This document shows positions 1 to 12,267 of a stretch of DNA of 64,000 nucleotides, in pieces. The first letter of the stretch is position 1. Every line of letters begins with the position of its first letter. The notes below the pieces were generated by a model. It was not told the origin of the DNA. It searched no databases and was given only the letters and a program-made list of their open reading frames with translations. The stretch spans positions 216,471,530 through 216,535,529 of the forward strand of contig JAUPFV010000001.1 in assembly GCA_036936605.1 (NCBI GenBank). The letters run 5' to 3'. This DNA is from Limnanthes douglasii subsp. nivea. Its lineage: Eukaryota > Streptophyta > Magnoliopsida > Brassicales > Limnanthaceae. A program made the position numbers and the translations under genes.

Positions 1-289
1 CTCATGGGCTTCAACCCAGATATTATATTGTTCTATCTAACTACGAGTGTTAGTTATGAAGTTAAAAATTTAGTTTTGCTTCATCAATCTCCAACAACAC
101 ACATTTCTATAGATAGTTGTTATTCTTCTTACAAAGAATAATTCTTCTTTCAAACACAAACCTAAGAAATTGTTCTCTCTTCATCTTGATTTCCCTACTC
201 TATCACACATCCCTCCCTCTTCAAATAGAACAGAGTAGAGCGAAAAACAAGTTTGTCCCTTAGGAAAACAAAACTAACATGAGATAGAG

Positions 290-1700
290 ATTTTGTAAAC
301 GAATCTATTGTTTGGTCGTGAGAAAGGATATAACGTATGTCAAGAGCTCAGTAAATAACATGGTCACAAACAAAGTGCACATGAATTTCTATATATATTG
401 TCCATGCGTGAAAGATAGGGTTCGAAGAAATATAGCCTCCTCCTAAGTTATCAGACCACACTACTGGTGGATGAGGTAAATGAACACTTAGTTCACGAAT
501 AACTGATTGGAGGCACAAAATTTCAGAGGTTAGGTTTCCAAGAGCCCAATACTCTGACTATGTGTTAGATTGAGAAACCACTTGTTGCTTCTTGGTACAC
601 TATAAAATCAGTGAGTCACCAAGAAAAACACAATATTTATCAATCATCCACTGAGCTTGCCCAATCTACATTAGAGAAGCCAATCAGAGTAACTAGTGGT
701 GAAGGTTTAAGATTAATTCCAAAAGTCTCTGTACAAGATTAATAGCACACAATTCTTTTAACACTGTTTAAATGAACATCAGTACAGGCTTTGAGAAACT
801 GAGACAGTTTATTTATTGTAAAAGTGATATATGGTATTATGTTTACCAAATATTGAAGAGAACGTAAAAAAATTCTATATTCTGTATGATTTGAAAGCAA
901 ATTGCCATCTTTGATAGACAAAGAGTATCTAACAACCATTAGAGTATTACAAAACTTGGACAAGTTCATTTTAGTAGCATTAAGTAAGTTTTCTACATAT
1001 TGGTGTTGAGTTATATATAGACCATTTTCATCTTCGACAAACTTTATTCCAAGGAATATATGGACATTACCCATGTCTTTGATAGAAAAAAATAAAGTTT
1101 TATGGTGAACCCTTACAAGACTTGAGACTGATTTCCAGCAACAATGGTATCATTAATATATATATATATATATATATAAGGATAATTAGAATAACATTGC
1201 CTATGATATATAAAACATATAATTGTCAGCTTTAAAGTTTAGGAATCCTGAACCAAGTAATACCTCTCTGAGTCGAGAAACCCAGGTTGTTGGTGCCTAC
1301 TTGAGTCCGTAGATAGGTTTGTGCAATATGCAGACATGGTGAGGCCTGTGAAATTAACAAATCCTTGAGGTTTTACCATGAAAACTGTCTACTTTAAAAC
1401 ATCATTAAAGAAGTTATTGTTAATGTTTAACTAGCGTATACCCTAGTTTTTTGACACAATAATAATCAAGACTAGTCTAATTGTAGATGGCTTGATCACG
1501 GGACTAAAGGTTTCATCAAAATCAATTCATGGTGATTGATGAAATCCTTTGGCTACCAACATAGCCTTATACATTTGTAAAGACCCATATACACCATATT
1601 TTAACCTATTAACCCGTTTAGAGCTTACAATATTCATATTAGAAACCCAGGGTATCAAAGACCAGGTATGGCTAGACTATAAAGCTTTAAATTCATCCTA
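290..1700 (-). pseudogene. Copia-A reverse transcriptase C-terminal part and RNase H (pseudogene)
   Basis: Around 739-1074 the minus strand encodes a 111-residue run with the copia RT signature MGNVHIFLGIKF, then YITQHQYVENLL and, near the end, LSQFLKACTDVH, which matches the RT-to-RNase H linker. Further downstream, at 300-700, are recognisable RNase H pieces such as SNPIFHARTIYIEIHVHF (the family's SNPVFHxRTKHIE block) and TKSLSH (family TKPL). In a working element these domains copy the RNA into DNA and remove the template in cytoplasmic particles. Here stops and frameshifts break every domain. Upstream pieces of the RT fingers extend to about 1700. Confidence 0.8.
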
Positions 1701-1879
1701 CATAGCCCTATGCTAGTTAGGATTAGAAGTTGCCTCTTTAAAACTTGTTGGCTCCCTAACTGAAACCATAGGGGTTGTAGTAAGGCCAGTGTACATGTGT
1801 TTGGGTTTAGAAATTCCATTCTCATCCCTAGTATACATAGAATTTTTATTGACAAAAATAACAGGCTGAGTTTGGTGAT

Positions 1880-3480
1880 CTAAGCAGGTTGAGATATTAT
1901 TTCATGTATTTGTAGCTTGACAAGGTAGATAATGTTCCATTTGTAATCTTATAGGTATAGAAAATGTGGCTTGTGTAGTTAAGGAATGAGTAGACTGTAT
2001 AGGCACTAAATTTGATCTGTTGCTGGTGAAATTGAAGGAATATTTATATTTTTTGTAGGTGACAATGGCTACGAATCAGGAGGATGACTTCTCTCAGCTT
2101 TAGGACATGACTCAAGTAAGAAATCTTTCATAGTATATGTATTTAATGTAAAATTATGATGCATTGAATTGTTATATGAACTAAGCACTCTAGATAACTA
2201 ATGAAAAGAGTAAAACCAGTCAGTCCTTGGCACGGAAACTAAAGAATAAGATTCTCTAGTGTTGAAAAACATTTCATACCAAGGAAAGTCCTCCTCATTA
2301 AACATAACATGTCTAGATATTAAGACCTTGATTGTGGGAGTGATGCATTTATACCCCTTTGTGAGTTGTAGAATACTCTAGAAAGATGCATTTTAGAGAA
2401 TAAAAATCAAACTTATATTGTTGATAAGGTCTGGTATAAGGATTACCAGCAGATCCAAACACTTTTAAGTGAGAATAATCAGGTTGTCTATCATAGAGTA
2501 GTTCAAAAGGTTACTTAAAGTTTAAGGTAGAAGTTGGAAGCATATTGAATAGATAGGTGGATGTGTTGATAGTATTATACCAATAGGAATATGGCACTTT
2601 GGATTCAGCTACAAGGGTTAGTCCAGTATCAGCCACGTGTCTATGTTTCCTCTATGTCCTACCATTTTTAGAAGAGGTGTAGGGACATGACATCCTCAAA
2701 TCTATTCTACAACTTTTAATGAATGATAGTAAATATTTAAAATTCTTCCTCCGTCAGTTTGTAAATTTTGAATTTTTCAATCAAATTGTTATTCAACTAG
2801 TTTTTGAAGCTCTAGAATGATATAAACTGCATCACTTTTATTTTTTAAGGGATAAACCCAAGAGAAACTGCTAAAGTCGTAAAGAATAGAATATAGTACC
2901 TAAATCCATTTCTGACTGTTATATGTGCTAGTCTTCATAGGTCATAATAAATCAAATCTAAAACATTAGATGCATGAGAGTTAGATTTAGAGAAAGGAAG
3001 CCTATGAGACTTTCTCAACTGTTAGAATTCACAAAAATTGAAATCTTTATATTAAGAATAATATTACATTGACCAAACACTTTAGACAACATTGATGAGG
3101 TGGATGTCTTAGTCTCATGTGCCATCTTTAAGACACGTAAAGTTTGGACAAATTACTACCTACAACCTCATATTTTAAAATCCTACAAGCCTTATTTCAT
3201 GTATCGTATATGCAATACAATCTTTAATTGGCCTTTCCTATTGGGATCATCTTCCCTGTTACCAAGTTCATCACAAAACAAGAGTCCTTAAAAAATTCAA
3301 CATATACATTGTTTTTTGTGATTGTAAAATCTAGACCAAGGGTAAAATTGGGAAAACCTTTAGTTGGTGGATATTAACTATTCTTGTAAGGGATTGTGAG
3401 AGAAAAGAGGTGTGTGCTAGTATTTAATGTCTTTATAAAAATCCTAACCCCCTTAATGATGTTAGTTGGGGTATCTATAG
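1880..3480 (-). pseudogene. Copia-A integrase region (pseudogene)
   Basis: The minus strand at roughly 2400-2700 translates to KHRHVADTGLTLVAESKVP followed by YWYNTINTSTYLFNMLPT. These are the copia integrase blocks KHRHIVETGLTLL and YLINRMPT that follow the catalytic core. Downstream, HLKVFGSAGNPYTRPY and the CIFLEYSTTHKG block match the integrase C-terminal region (family GYSxxHKGY). Near 3200-3400 there are remnants of the gag-pre-integrase segment (TGKMIPIGKANQRLY). The integrase would join element DNA to the chromosome. Several stops and frameshifts make it non-functional. Confidence 0.75.
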
Positions 3481-3729
3481 TGTTTGTCTCTAACTCATGG
3501 GCCGTGCGGGTCAGATCTTATAGTCGGATCGATCATATGAGACCCCAAGCCTAAGAAATGAGCTGTTAGGCATATAGCTGACTCATTGTCCCACTCAAGA
3601 TATTGTTCATCCATTGAATTTTATTTGATCTGCCTGAACTGCCCTTCGGATAATTTCAGAATCACTGGTGATATGCTTCCAACGATATCTAAAACGATCA
3701 TTTTTTATAAGTTAGTTTAGAGACAAACA
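3481..3729. repeat. Inverted-repeat pair inside Copia-A (possible MITE or local inversion)
   Basis: TGTTTGTCTCTAAC at 3481 is repeated as its reverse complement at 3709-3729, so the 249 bp between could be a small inverted-repeat element. The interrupted copia reading (LLFVSKLT then the gag-pre-integrase motif) resumes left of the interval, which supports an insertion. However, the right repeat is itself copia coding sequence (VSKLT), and no target-site duplication is seen, so a local inverted duplication is an equally good explanation. Confidence 0.4.
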
Positions 3730-4969
3730 AAAGATTCCTTTGAAATTAAAGGAACATGTAGAATTATCTAGTATTAAATATTACTTTTCATTTGAGATAA
3801 GATTTGAGACAGCAACATGTTTTATTTGACATTTCCAACCTTTACCAACTATGACAAATTCCTTACCTCCACAAACATACCTCTGGCTCATGAAACCTGG
3901 ATTATTTTCAACATGATCAGTGGCCCTGTAATCTATATACCAAGCCGAGTCATTGATTTGATCATGAGTCATAAAGTAGGCACTTGAATCTGACTCCACA
4001 TTTTATTGGTTTGTAGGTAGAGAGCCCATAACACTCAGGTCATCTTTGAAGTAACACATGGGAGCTCCATTACCAAACGTGTCAAAAATTTGGAAAGTGG
4101 GCCTATTTAGATAATGTTTTCCTCAAAACATCCCATGTAAGTATTGTTACTTCTTCCCATGAAGTTTTTTTGAAATTTTCCTCTATAGCCACGTCTTTGG
4201 CCTCTAGAGTAGTTAGACCGTCCTTTAAGATTTTGGTTGTTGTTTGATGATTTAGAATCATTCTTGTTCTAATTAACATTGGCTGATGTTATATTTAAGT
4301 TGGTCATTTTAGTTTACAGACTAGTTAGTTGTAATGAGGTTTGTAAATTAACCAAACTCAAGCCATCAGTGTCTTCTAGACTCACTATTAGATCATCGAT
4401 GGTAACTATACATCATGTTATCACCAAATTAACAGAATTAACTTCATTTTGTCAAATAATCTTGCATAGACATACCAGATTTCCTGGTTATTTAAAAATC
4501 ACTTGTGAATATAGTTATTCTGACTTTAGTTTATGAGCTTGAAAATTTCATTAGACCATCTCATAACCTTTTAGAGGACTTTTAATCTAGAAGTTAGGTT
4601 GTTATTTCAGGATATATAGCTGTACAAAAGCCAACCAAAGATGAGTTGGTCCCCGTACCACTCCTCATAGCAAGAATTCTAAATTAAGGTTCCAGTGTGA
4701 TCATATACAACCTTGGGAGGGCAAAGAATTTCACCTAAAATATGACAAAAAAAAAAACGATTTCCCTTGATGATTGGGACAATCATGGCCTTCCATAGTA
4801 AGAAATTAGTTATGCCAAGCTTTAAACTTCTATTGTTGTTGCTTAGTTGAGAGAGATCTGACTTGTTGCTCGTTTGCAGGTCAGGTTGTAAATAACCAAA
4901 TACAGAATCATTGGTTAAGGAAAAAGAAGTGACTTTGGACATTATGGTTCTAATACAATATACAAACAT
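3700..4969 (-). pseudogene. Copia-A gag and protease region (pseudogene)
   Basis: The gag start lies near 4940. The product begins MSKVTSFSLTNDSVFGY and contains NFLLWKAMIVPIIKGNRFF, the copia gag N-terminal block (usually NYxLWKxQxxPxLRG). A basic, glycine-rich stretch around 4140-4260 (YSRGQRRGYRGKF) is typical before the gag zinc knuckle. At 3781-3999 the segment WYIDYRATDHV corresponds to the protease WxxDSGATxHV site. The expected DSGAT is replaced by DYRAT, so the active site is lost. Confidence 0.8.
4946..4957 (-). promoter_or_regulatory. Degenerate tRNA-Met primer-binding site of Copia-A
   Basis: The minus strand reads TTGTATTAGAACCAT just upstream of the gag start. This resembles the usual copia site TTGGTATCAGAGCCAT, which pairs with the 3' end of initiator tRNA-Met. 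Its position supports 4963 as the approximate inner edge of the 5' LTR. The LTR itself (right of 4963) is too decayed to delimit. Confidence 0.6.
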
Positions 4970-5344
4970 ATAGAAGAAAGAAAAATAAGATATTCTAGTT
5001 GAAATATAAGTCTACAAGAACTATATATTTTTTATTTATTTTTGAATTATAATTTTAAAGATATAGAATTTTGAAGACGAAAAATAGTTAATTATTACCC
5101 ATGAATTTAAAAATATTATTCATAATATAAAACATAAATAATTTAATTTCTGCGTCATGATTATGGATAACTCTATTTAAAAAAGTAAAGTTCAATGGTT
5201 TTTCGTTTTTGTCGATCTAATTTTAAAAATAAAAATAGAATAAGATGGTATGTCTATGTATGTAAAAGAAAAGGTTAATTTTGAAGATAGCATAGAATAA
5301 AAAAGAGATTCCAAATCCAATTTGAAGTTCAAGTTTTAGTATTC

Positions 5345-5800
5345 CAAAGGTGGGCTTTATGAATTTTAAACCAGCCCAGTTAGATTCTGATTTCATTACA
5401 CGTCCAGGAACTGAAGGGTAGTATAGGAAAATAGAAAAAAAAAAAAACAGAGTTAAGCAAGAGGCGGTATAAAAGAGGTAGGTTAAACCCTAGAAGAAAC
5501 CAACACTACTTGATCTTATCTGAGCAGAGAGCTCAAAATTGGCTCTCTCTTTCTCGACGAGGCTACGAGCCACCGCTCCCTTTCTTCTAGGGTTTGCTGG
5601 AGGCTCTCCCCGTTGTTGGATAGAGAGATAAAATGTTCCTCGCCTTTTTTTGGTTGGCTCTCTGCTGTGAAGATTGCCTGCAAACCGAGCTCATTGTTAC
5701 AAAGACAGGGCTATGATGGCATAGCGGGCTTACCACAATATTCATTATTTACTCCTTTATTTCGTATTTCGGTTTTCATTTTAACGTTTTTGTTCTAACT
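5345..5800 (+). promoter_or_regulatory. Host promoter-like segment with site II, telo-box and TATA motifs
   Basis: The plus strand has a site II-type TGGGCTTTA at about 5353 and its inverse form AGCCCAGTT near 5377, a TATA box (GTATAAAAG) near 5467, and telo-box sequences AAACCCTAG at about 5487 and CTAGGGTTT at about 5588. In plants this combination marks promoters of ribosomal-protein, translation-factor and snoRNA genes. Downstream, a short reading frame starts at 5633 (MFLAFFWLAL...) and stops after 27 codons. I see no recognisable protein or snoRNA, so the gene may be a relic, or a transcript whose first exon is non-coding and followed by introns. Confidence 0.5.
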
Positions 5801-6269
5801 TCGTTATGGTCAAATTTAAATCTCGGTTAATTTTTGACAATGTTTGAATAGTTTCAGCATCTGTGGCGGGATTTACAAAAGTCACATCTATATCTTTTAT
5901 TTTAGGTTATTAAGTTTATAATTTCACAATTTTTTGTATAAACTTTGTTTAGCTGGCTTTGAATATCTGACAAAATGTGTAAGTTACTTGGTATGTGTTG
6001 ATCATGTTTCTTGTATACAAAATGCTTTAAAATTTCAATCTTTATTCATACATAATCCGTCAAAATTAGATCTGTCTGTGTTTGACATACTGTCTAGGTG
6101 TGTGGTTTGTCAATTTATGCTAGAAATATACATTTCATATAATTTTATGTAATTGGCCATTAAGATAAAAATTGTTTTGCCATTTTGAGCTTGTCAGTTT
6201 GTCTGTCTTAGGGCTGTCTTATGGTGAAATCCCTTTGCTTATCTTGGATTTACATACGTTAAGTTGACC

Positions 6270-6789
6270 ATGGTACCTTTTCGCTTGTTTTTTAGGTTTC
6301 CGAAAGCGTTGGGATTTTTCAATAGGATGGATGTGTTTGAAGGTAGAATCAGTCATATGCTGAATCTATATCGGTCTCCACTATCAAATCAACATTAAAT
6401 ATTATTTAAATAGGTAGTTATAGTTTTTTTTTTCTATATTAAACGTTTATTACAATTAACAAATCTATTTCTTTATTTTAATTTTTTTTTAAAAAAATAT
6501 GCTTATTATTCTTACTCAATACATCAATTACGTATAACATCCATTATAATGATGCTCCCCTATTTCATTATAATATTTGCATATATAATGAGTCTTTAAC
6601 TTTTTTGTAAAATAGTGTAAATAAAAATTGATTGGTTAAATGTAGTAATAGTGCTTTCTGTAAAACATAAAACTAAAAAAAATTGATAGGCAATATAAAA
6701 AGTATTTTACTAATTTATTATAATAAATATTTAATGTTCTTTTGATATAGGAGAAAAAAAAAACTAATTTGGAATATGAATAATTTTTT
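6270..6789 (+). repeat. Paralogous segment, copy 1, left part
   Basis: From ATGGTACC at 6270 this stretch aligns by eye with 15764-16378. Shared landmarks include GGTACCTTTTCGCTTG/GGTACCTTTTAGCTTG, the GTATTTTACTAATTTA block and the final GGAATATGAATA. It ends exactly where the MULE complex begins (6790), and the same segment resumes beyond 12872. The two copies differ by many substitutions and small indels, so the duplication is old. Confidence 0.75.
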
Positions 6790-6974
6790 GGGTTTGACAA
6801 AAATGAGATCTTGTTTGGTTAGTATAAAATTTTTATTTATTTTTTAAAAAAAGTTGAATGGTCTAAATTACTTGTATTACATACAGACTTAACTAATAGG
6901 GTTTTGTTTTAACAAAATTTGGTCTTGTTCTAACAAAATCTGGTCTTATTCTAACAGAAGTTTGAGACTCTATT

Positions 6975-8015
6975 TGGGTATAATGAGACCTTTTTATAAT
7001 GAGACTTATTCTGGTTATAATGAGATCCCAAAAATGACCAATTATCCTTAATATAAAATGTGTATTTTCAGCCAAAATTCTTTTTTTCTCTCTTCAATTC
7101 ACCAAAACCTCTTAAAATCGTCCAAAAAAATTCAAGATTTTTCAAATCCGAACTTACAAAAACGTTAAGGTATGAATCATATACCTTTTCATGTAATTTT
7201 TATGCAACTTAGTTAGGTATTTTTAGCGATATTTAGAGTTATAGGTTCTTCCTCAAAAGTCTGATTTCATCTACATGTTTTTTTATGAAAAATTAGTTGT
7301 AGATACGTGTTAGTCGACTCATTATCAACGTTTTGGTATGAATTTTGTTGATTTTGGTTTAGTTTTTAGGAATCTAGGGGTTTTAAAAAATGGGACTTGC
7401 TCTTTGGGGCGAATCGCGCACACCCAACGCCCAATTATGTGCATACGACACTTCGTTTGGCATACTAAGAGAAACAAACAACAAACATTGGGAAAAAATA
7501 ACTAATAAGAAAATCACAACTTCAAACAAAAGTTAAAGTAACATGAAAACATTCAAATGCAAACGAAGAAAGTAGTAATGCTTAGCCATATCTCAGTTTG
7601 TATTCAACGTCATCGCCCCCTCCCTGCGACAATCATGTCCTCAAAATGAGCTACCATATCCCTAGTGATGTATTCCACTAGCGTCAGGCTCCAGACGGAA
7701 GTTGCTTCTTGTTTAATTACTAAAGTGCAAAAACACAAACGTTGTATCGGCTTGATAAAATTGTATCTGTTTTTTATCTGCTCACGACTATACACAAGAA
7801 GACCTCTTCTTGTTCCTAAACGGTCGTATGAGTAGTACATCTTACATAGTAAAAAAGCATTGCTAGTATCCTTCTCCAACTCCGAGTGGGGAATCTTAAC
7901 TACTTCAATCTTAACTGTTGCTTTATTTTATTAGATTTTATGTCCTTTTTTTATAGGCGTCGCCTCAATTTTGGTGGGCGTTGAATTTTACTATAAGGTC
8001 TCATTTTAGTAGTAC
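6975..8015. mobile_element. Inner ~1 kb MULE-family unit
   Basis: Three TATAATGAGAC(C/T) motifs at 6975-7035 form a left-end cluster. A reversed motif GGTCTCATTTTAG at about 7998 gives a right end. The next left-type motif, CTATAACGAGACCC, follows at about 8050. The simplest reading is a short relative abutting the larger MULE. It holds one minus-strand reading frame (7610-7879). Borders are approximate and the proposal is an inference from motif orientation. Confidence 0.4.
7610..7879 (-). CDS. Small unknown ORF in the MULE complex
   Basis: This 89-residue frame (MEKDTSNAFLLCKMYY...) has no family I can name. It shares a spaced pattern with the plus-strand ORF at 8381-8647: LxCxMYxxxxRxG, then a basic (I/V)K(N/S)R(Y/W) block, and a closing DMI. 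In the second ORF the KSRW block resembles MYB/trihelix-like DNA-binding proteins linked to some plant DNA transposons. That link is weak. It probably belongs to the MULE complex rather than to a host gene. Confidence 0.35.
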   Translation of the reverse strand: MEKDTSNAFLLCKMYYSYDRLGTRRGLLVYSREQIKNRYNFIKPIQRLCFCTLVIKQEATSVWSLTLVEYITRDMVAHFEDMIVAGRGR

Positions 8016-8286
8016 TCATACCCATTAATCTGGAACTTCACCTTACGCTATAACGAGACCCTCGTCTAACCCACGCGGGTTATAATAATGTCTCATCGAG
8101 ATATGTGTACTTTTGTATCTGCCAGGTGTTACAATATTATTGATTTGTTTGGATTACGTTATCCTCATCCTACATGTGGCATGTATTGAGTGGTCTACTT
8201 GGATTTCGTTATCTGAAGACCAAATTGTCAATGTATAGAGATTCTCCAAAAATAAACTCATTCAATACCAAATAATACTATAGATA

Positions 8287-8697
8287 TGTCTGTTTGGACT
8301 GAGTTGGAAAATGAATATCTAATGAAAGCTTCAATCAAAGTTGGTAAAACTAACCAGCTACAGGGGGGTTAACAATACTTGTGGCATTGATGTGCCAGAT
8401 GTACTTCCTCTTCGGCAGGGACGGAGTCCAGCCACCTGAAATTTCAAAGTGCTTGGATGAGGTGAAATCTAGGTGGTCCGTTCTTGTGAAGTTTCGTGTG
8501 CATTTAGTTTCCGACGTCAACGACATGGAACTTTATGTTGCGTTCAAGCTGTACAACTGCCATCTGACGGATACTATAACTGAGGACCAGCTAGAACACG
8601 TCTGTTCTGACATGATAACTATTAGTGAAAAGAAAATGCGTGACTAGCAGGATGCTAAGGAAGAACAGAAGTTGATGAAATGGAACTGGCCTGATTG
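8287..8697 (+). pseudogene. Plus-strand MYB/trihelix-like ORF relic in the MULE
   Basis: An ATG at 8287 opens MSVWTELENEYLMKASIKVG, then a stop and shift lead into the 88-residue frame at 8381-8647 (CQMYFLFGRDG, DEVKSRWSVLV, and an acidic tail). The W..E...LM.A opening and the KSRW motif fit the pattern of MYB-like proteins of plant DNA transposons, but this rests on two short motifs only. It converges on the transposase gene, which is encoded on the other strand. A second protein beside a transposase is common in MULEs and related elements. Confidence 0.35.
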
Positions 8698-8984
8698 ATA
8701 AACTTCCTTTACTAGAAGTTTTTGAAAATTATTATGTTTGTTGTTATTTGACTTGGTGTTGATCAAGCTTTTGTTTTAGTAGGTTTATCTGTCAAGTCTG
8801 TTTTATTTTTTGGATTTCTAGTGTATTTTTTTGCTGTTTAAAGCTAGTGTCAAGGTGTTCTTTTACCATGTCTTTTGTGTTTTTTGTCTAAATTTTACAC
8901 CATCCATTCAAAATGACTAATGTACTATATTGGTGAAAACAAATTGAGCTTCGAACTCGTAAAATTAAAAAAATAAAAATTACA

Positions 8985-9125
8985 AAATTTCGAGAGAGTT
9001 TCGCGCGTGGGGAGTGTCTGATTTTGTCAAAATTGAGCATTCAGAACCCGCGATTTTGACAAATTGTAGCCTTCCCATCGCTCAATTTTGACAAAATCAA
9101 ACACTCTGTGTTCGTGATTTTTTCA
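8985..9125. repeat. Short repeats flanking the MULE gene, 3' side
   Basis: The motif GCTCAATTTTGACAAAAT and close variants occur three times, with GCGATTTTGACAAA in between. The same motif is found in the cluster at 12268-12500 on the other side of the transposase gene. Confidence 0.55.
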
Positions 9126-9344
9126 GTATTCCGAATTAATGGAATTTGTTTTACGTAATTTTGGATGAAAATTAAATAAATAAGTTAAGATTAACGGAAA
9201 CAAAACTAATTTTTCTAATAATGAAAGAAGTGGAAATTTCAAAATAAATAAACGTGGTAGTATAGATTAAAAACCATTACAAAATTCAAATAAAGTACTT
9301 GTAATTTGTAATTGCGAAAGAAAAAAAACTATTGATACATCAAC

Positions 9345-10080
9345 AAATTATGAGTCTTCGACCAATTCGTAGACATGTGGTGGCTCTTCGTGTGCACTCG
9401 AAGGTTGGGCGGGCTTGATTTGGTTATATTTATTGAATTGTTTGTCGAGCGGTACTGCCCAACTGGTAACTGCTTCATCGGTCCGAAAGGGAAACCAAGT
9501 AGGATAGATTTTCGGAAGTGGTCCATCCAACACAACCTACGCAAAGAAAAATAAAACAAATATTCGGTCACAAAATAAGATATAATATTTATGGATTCAT
9601 TGGTATACTTACTTTCACAAAATTGTTACCGTGTACGAATCCAATTCAAACTTCCATGCTAGGACGAGATCGAGGAGGCACACCGCGTAGAGGTAGATAC
9701 TTGTAGGATTGGTGGAGCGATACGTGGTAAACGATACACTAATATCTAGTGGCTATCACTAAGCCGTAGTCAGGTAACATCATCCAATACCGATTACCGT
9801 TGTCGTACATTTGAAAAACATCTAACCTTTTGACTAGGTTATCAACACGTTGTGAACCATCAAACACTCTCTCCCATAAATCGCGTTGACTTTGCAGTTC
9901 GCCGATCAAATCCCATCTTAATTGGTCCTATGAATCGGAGATACCGTAGACGGTTAAAGCAACGTCCTGGAATCCGCAATTACCATCGGAAGACACGTCT
10001 TTTACGTTGGAAATGTACTCATACAAATAGTTGGGAAACCAAATCTCGTAGCCGCTAAATTCTTTTCCCTTCAATGATTT
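9345..10080 (-). pseudogene. OTU cysteine-protease-like domain of the MULE protein
   Basis: The segment reads YEIWFPNYLYEYI, then DVSSDGNCGFQDVAL, which is the OTU catalytic Asp/Cys block (DxxxDGxCGFR). It continues with NRYWMMLPDYGLVIATRY and, after a 76 bp GT-AG intron (9612-9537), VLDGPLPKIYPTWFPFR. The usual catalytic His of the family (NGNHFVKV) reads GNNFVKV here, an His-to-Asn change. There is also a stop after YGISDS. OTU domains are deubiquitinase-like proteases, and their role in these transposons is not established. Confidence 0.7.
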
Positions 10081-12267
10081 TTTCGATCGACTCACTCTCT
10101 CCTTTTTGGGTTGAGCCTTGACTTTCGCTTTCTCTTTCTCTTTGTCCTTTGGTACTAAAAATGTTTTATTAGCTAGCGAGGCGGTCGAGCTAAGTATCGT
10201 ACCGGGAGTGCTAGCGCCTAGACTACCATCGTATTCCCACTCGGATGGGTCCCGTTTAGTAGATTTGTCTTACTCGGCTCTTTTCCTAGCTTTAGTGACA
10301 ACCGGCTCCTTAGGTTCCAAAACATGACTTCTAGCGGGATCTAAGATTTGTATCATCCTATTTATGATGTGATCTTGGACGTGTGCACCGTAACCGCGGA
10401 TGGTGCTATCTATTAACGAGAGTTTTCTCGTGTGCTCTTCTTCGGTACCATATCCTTAGCTTTGATCTTTAACGTACTCCAATAAACGTCACACTCATAT
10501 TTTTTAATCACCATTCCTTCTTTATAAATCAAATCTAACTCGCATGCACATGGTAAGTTATGAGTTGTCCTAATAACACAACCGCACATTTCAGGAGTGA
10601 ACCACATTTTGCAGGTCGTCGCAAGATTTATCTCTATTAATTCTATAGCCGTACATGAAAGTTCACCTTTGATGTCCTTGTACATAGTTTTATTAACCCC
10701 CCTAGTTGAGTATCTTGGACTATACCTACTACGCTCGAAGGATTCAAATATGTTAGAGTGTTGAGCGTTAAACAATTCATGACCATTTTTCCAAAATTGC
10801 TCAAACGTGCAAAGACTACTACCGATTACCCGCTTGAGGCTCGAGTGAGCACTCTCCGCCCTACAACGTAAGATAAAATAAATTAGAAGTCTAACACTTA
10901 ATATTAACAACTAATGTATGGAGAGGGTAATATAACTCACTGATTGCTAGTTTGATTGCCCAAATGTTTAAATTGTTTCATGTGGATATTGAGAAATTTG
11001 TGTCCATAATCGGCTATCCATTGCTTCATTACGTACTCGAGAACCATTAGACAAAATGCGTACGTGTGGTGTCACTCGGCAAGGTTTTTGTTATAATCTT
11101 CGAGCGTGGTGGAAAATGCAACCCGTTGTTAATATTCGACAAACTCATCGGCCATGTCCGAATTTGGTAAAACTTTCTTAGCGTAAGAGTTTATGTTCCT
11201 AGTAATATACAAAGTGCATAACATATGAGTGGCATCTAGAAATGCATCCTCGATAGCGTTCATTAAATCCAACTCTCTATCGGTAACAATAATGTTAGGT
11301 AATGCGCACATGTTGTTCATCAAAACATTCTTTAGAACGCTCAAACCCCAAATGTAGTTCTCTTGCTTCTCAGAGCTAAAAAAAAGCGACACAAAACGTC
11401 TTTTTCGTCGAAGTTTGGCCAACAATTTCTAGCAAAGGCATCTTATACCTCGTAGTCTTATAAGTGCTATCCATTATAAGAACTTGAGGGAAAGTGCGCA
11501 TGAAATCGATGCTTTTAGTATGTGCAAAAAACAACTCGAGTATCTTGTCCGTTGCTTCGTAAGTTCACTCCCAAACGTAGTAATCATGTTCTTTTAACTT
11601 GCAAAACAAGTATTGCATTTGGGTCTTGCCGGATTGATCAACCAAATCATGTTTTTGGCGCATGTTTTAAATCGTGCATATGCTAGATACATTTTGCGGG
11701 TCTTTGACCTTCAAACCACGGTATATCTCTCGTGGTCGACAACCGACTTCCGTTTAACTACGAACAAATACTTTTTCCTCTACTTTTAGTCTAGCGGCTC
11801 TAGAGTGACCATCCAAGTACAAAAATGGTTCGTGGTTGTGTTTCCTGTTTAGCACTATCAATTTCAATAACTGAGTATCTCTTAGACCGGTTTTCCCCTT
11901 AAATAGAACGAACACCCGCATTTTTTGGAAGAACATTCTTGGCGCTTCTTAACATACCCCGGTTTGGGGTGAGGTGTGTAAACCATGTGCCTCTCGCACC
12001 TAAAATACATCCTAGGAGTTTTCATACTTTTGCTACCGTCATCGTCTTTACTACGCAACACAATGAATCTTAAATTTATGCTTTCGGATTCGACCCATCA
12101 GATCAAATCGGGCTTGGTGTACAAGGTATCTGTACTAAACATTTTTGTATAATCGACCATCGAACATGGTGGTTGGTCCGGTCCCTACAAATGGTTCTTG
12201 CTAATTATTTAAAACATCATTAATTATAATTAAACCCACTACCTAAATAAGCATAACAAAACTAACA

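Larger units (their letters stand above)
1..4963 (-). mobile_element. Copia-A: degenerate Ty1/copia LTR retrotransposon
   Basis: Reading the minus strand from right to left gives the copia order: primer-binding site (4946-4957), gag, protease-like block, gag-pre-integrase, integrase, reverse transcriptase and RNase H. All coding parts carry many stops and frameshifts, so the element is dead. The 3' end runs towards or past the window edge. A possible 3' LTR starts near 104, where the minus strand reads TGTTGGAGATTG, but no matching copy is visible right of 4963, so LTR limits are not established. A (TA)n microsatellite sits at 1155-1178. The order of integrase before RT places it in copia rather than gypsy. 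Confidence 0.85.

Noticed and set aside
10413..10910. Host FAR1/FHY3 regulatory gene
   Set aside because: Terminal repeats of the MULE type surround it, and it carries an OTU domain and stops, so it is a transposase relic.
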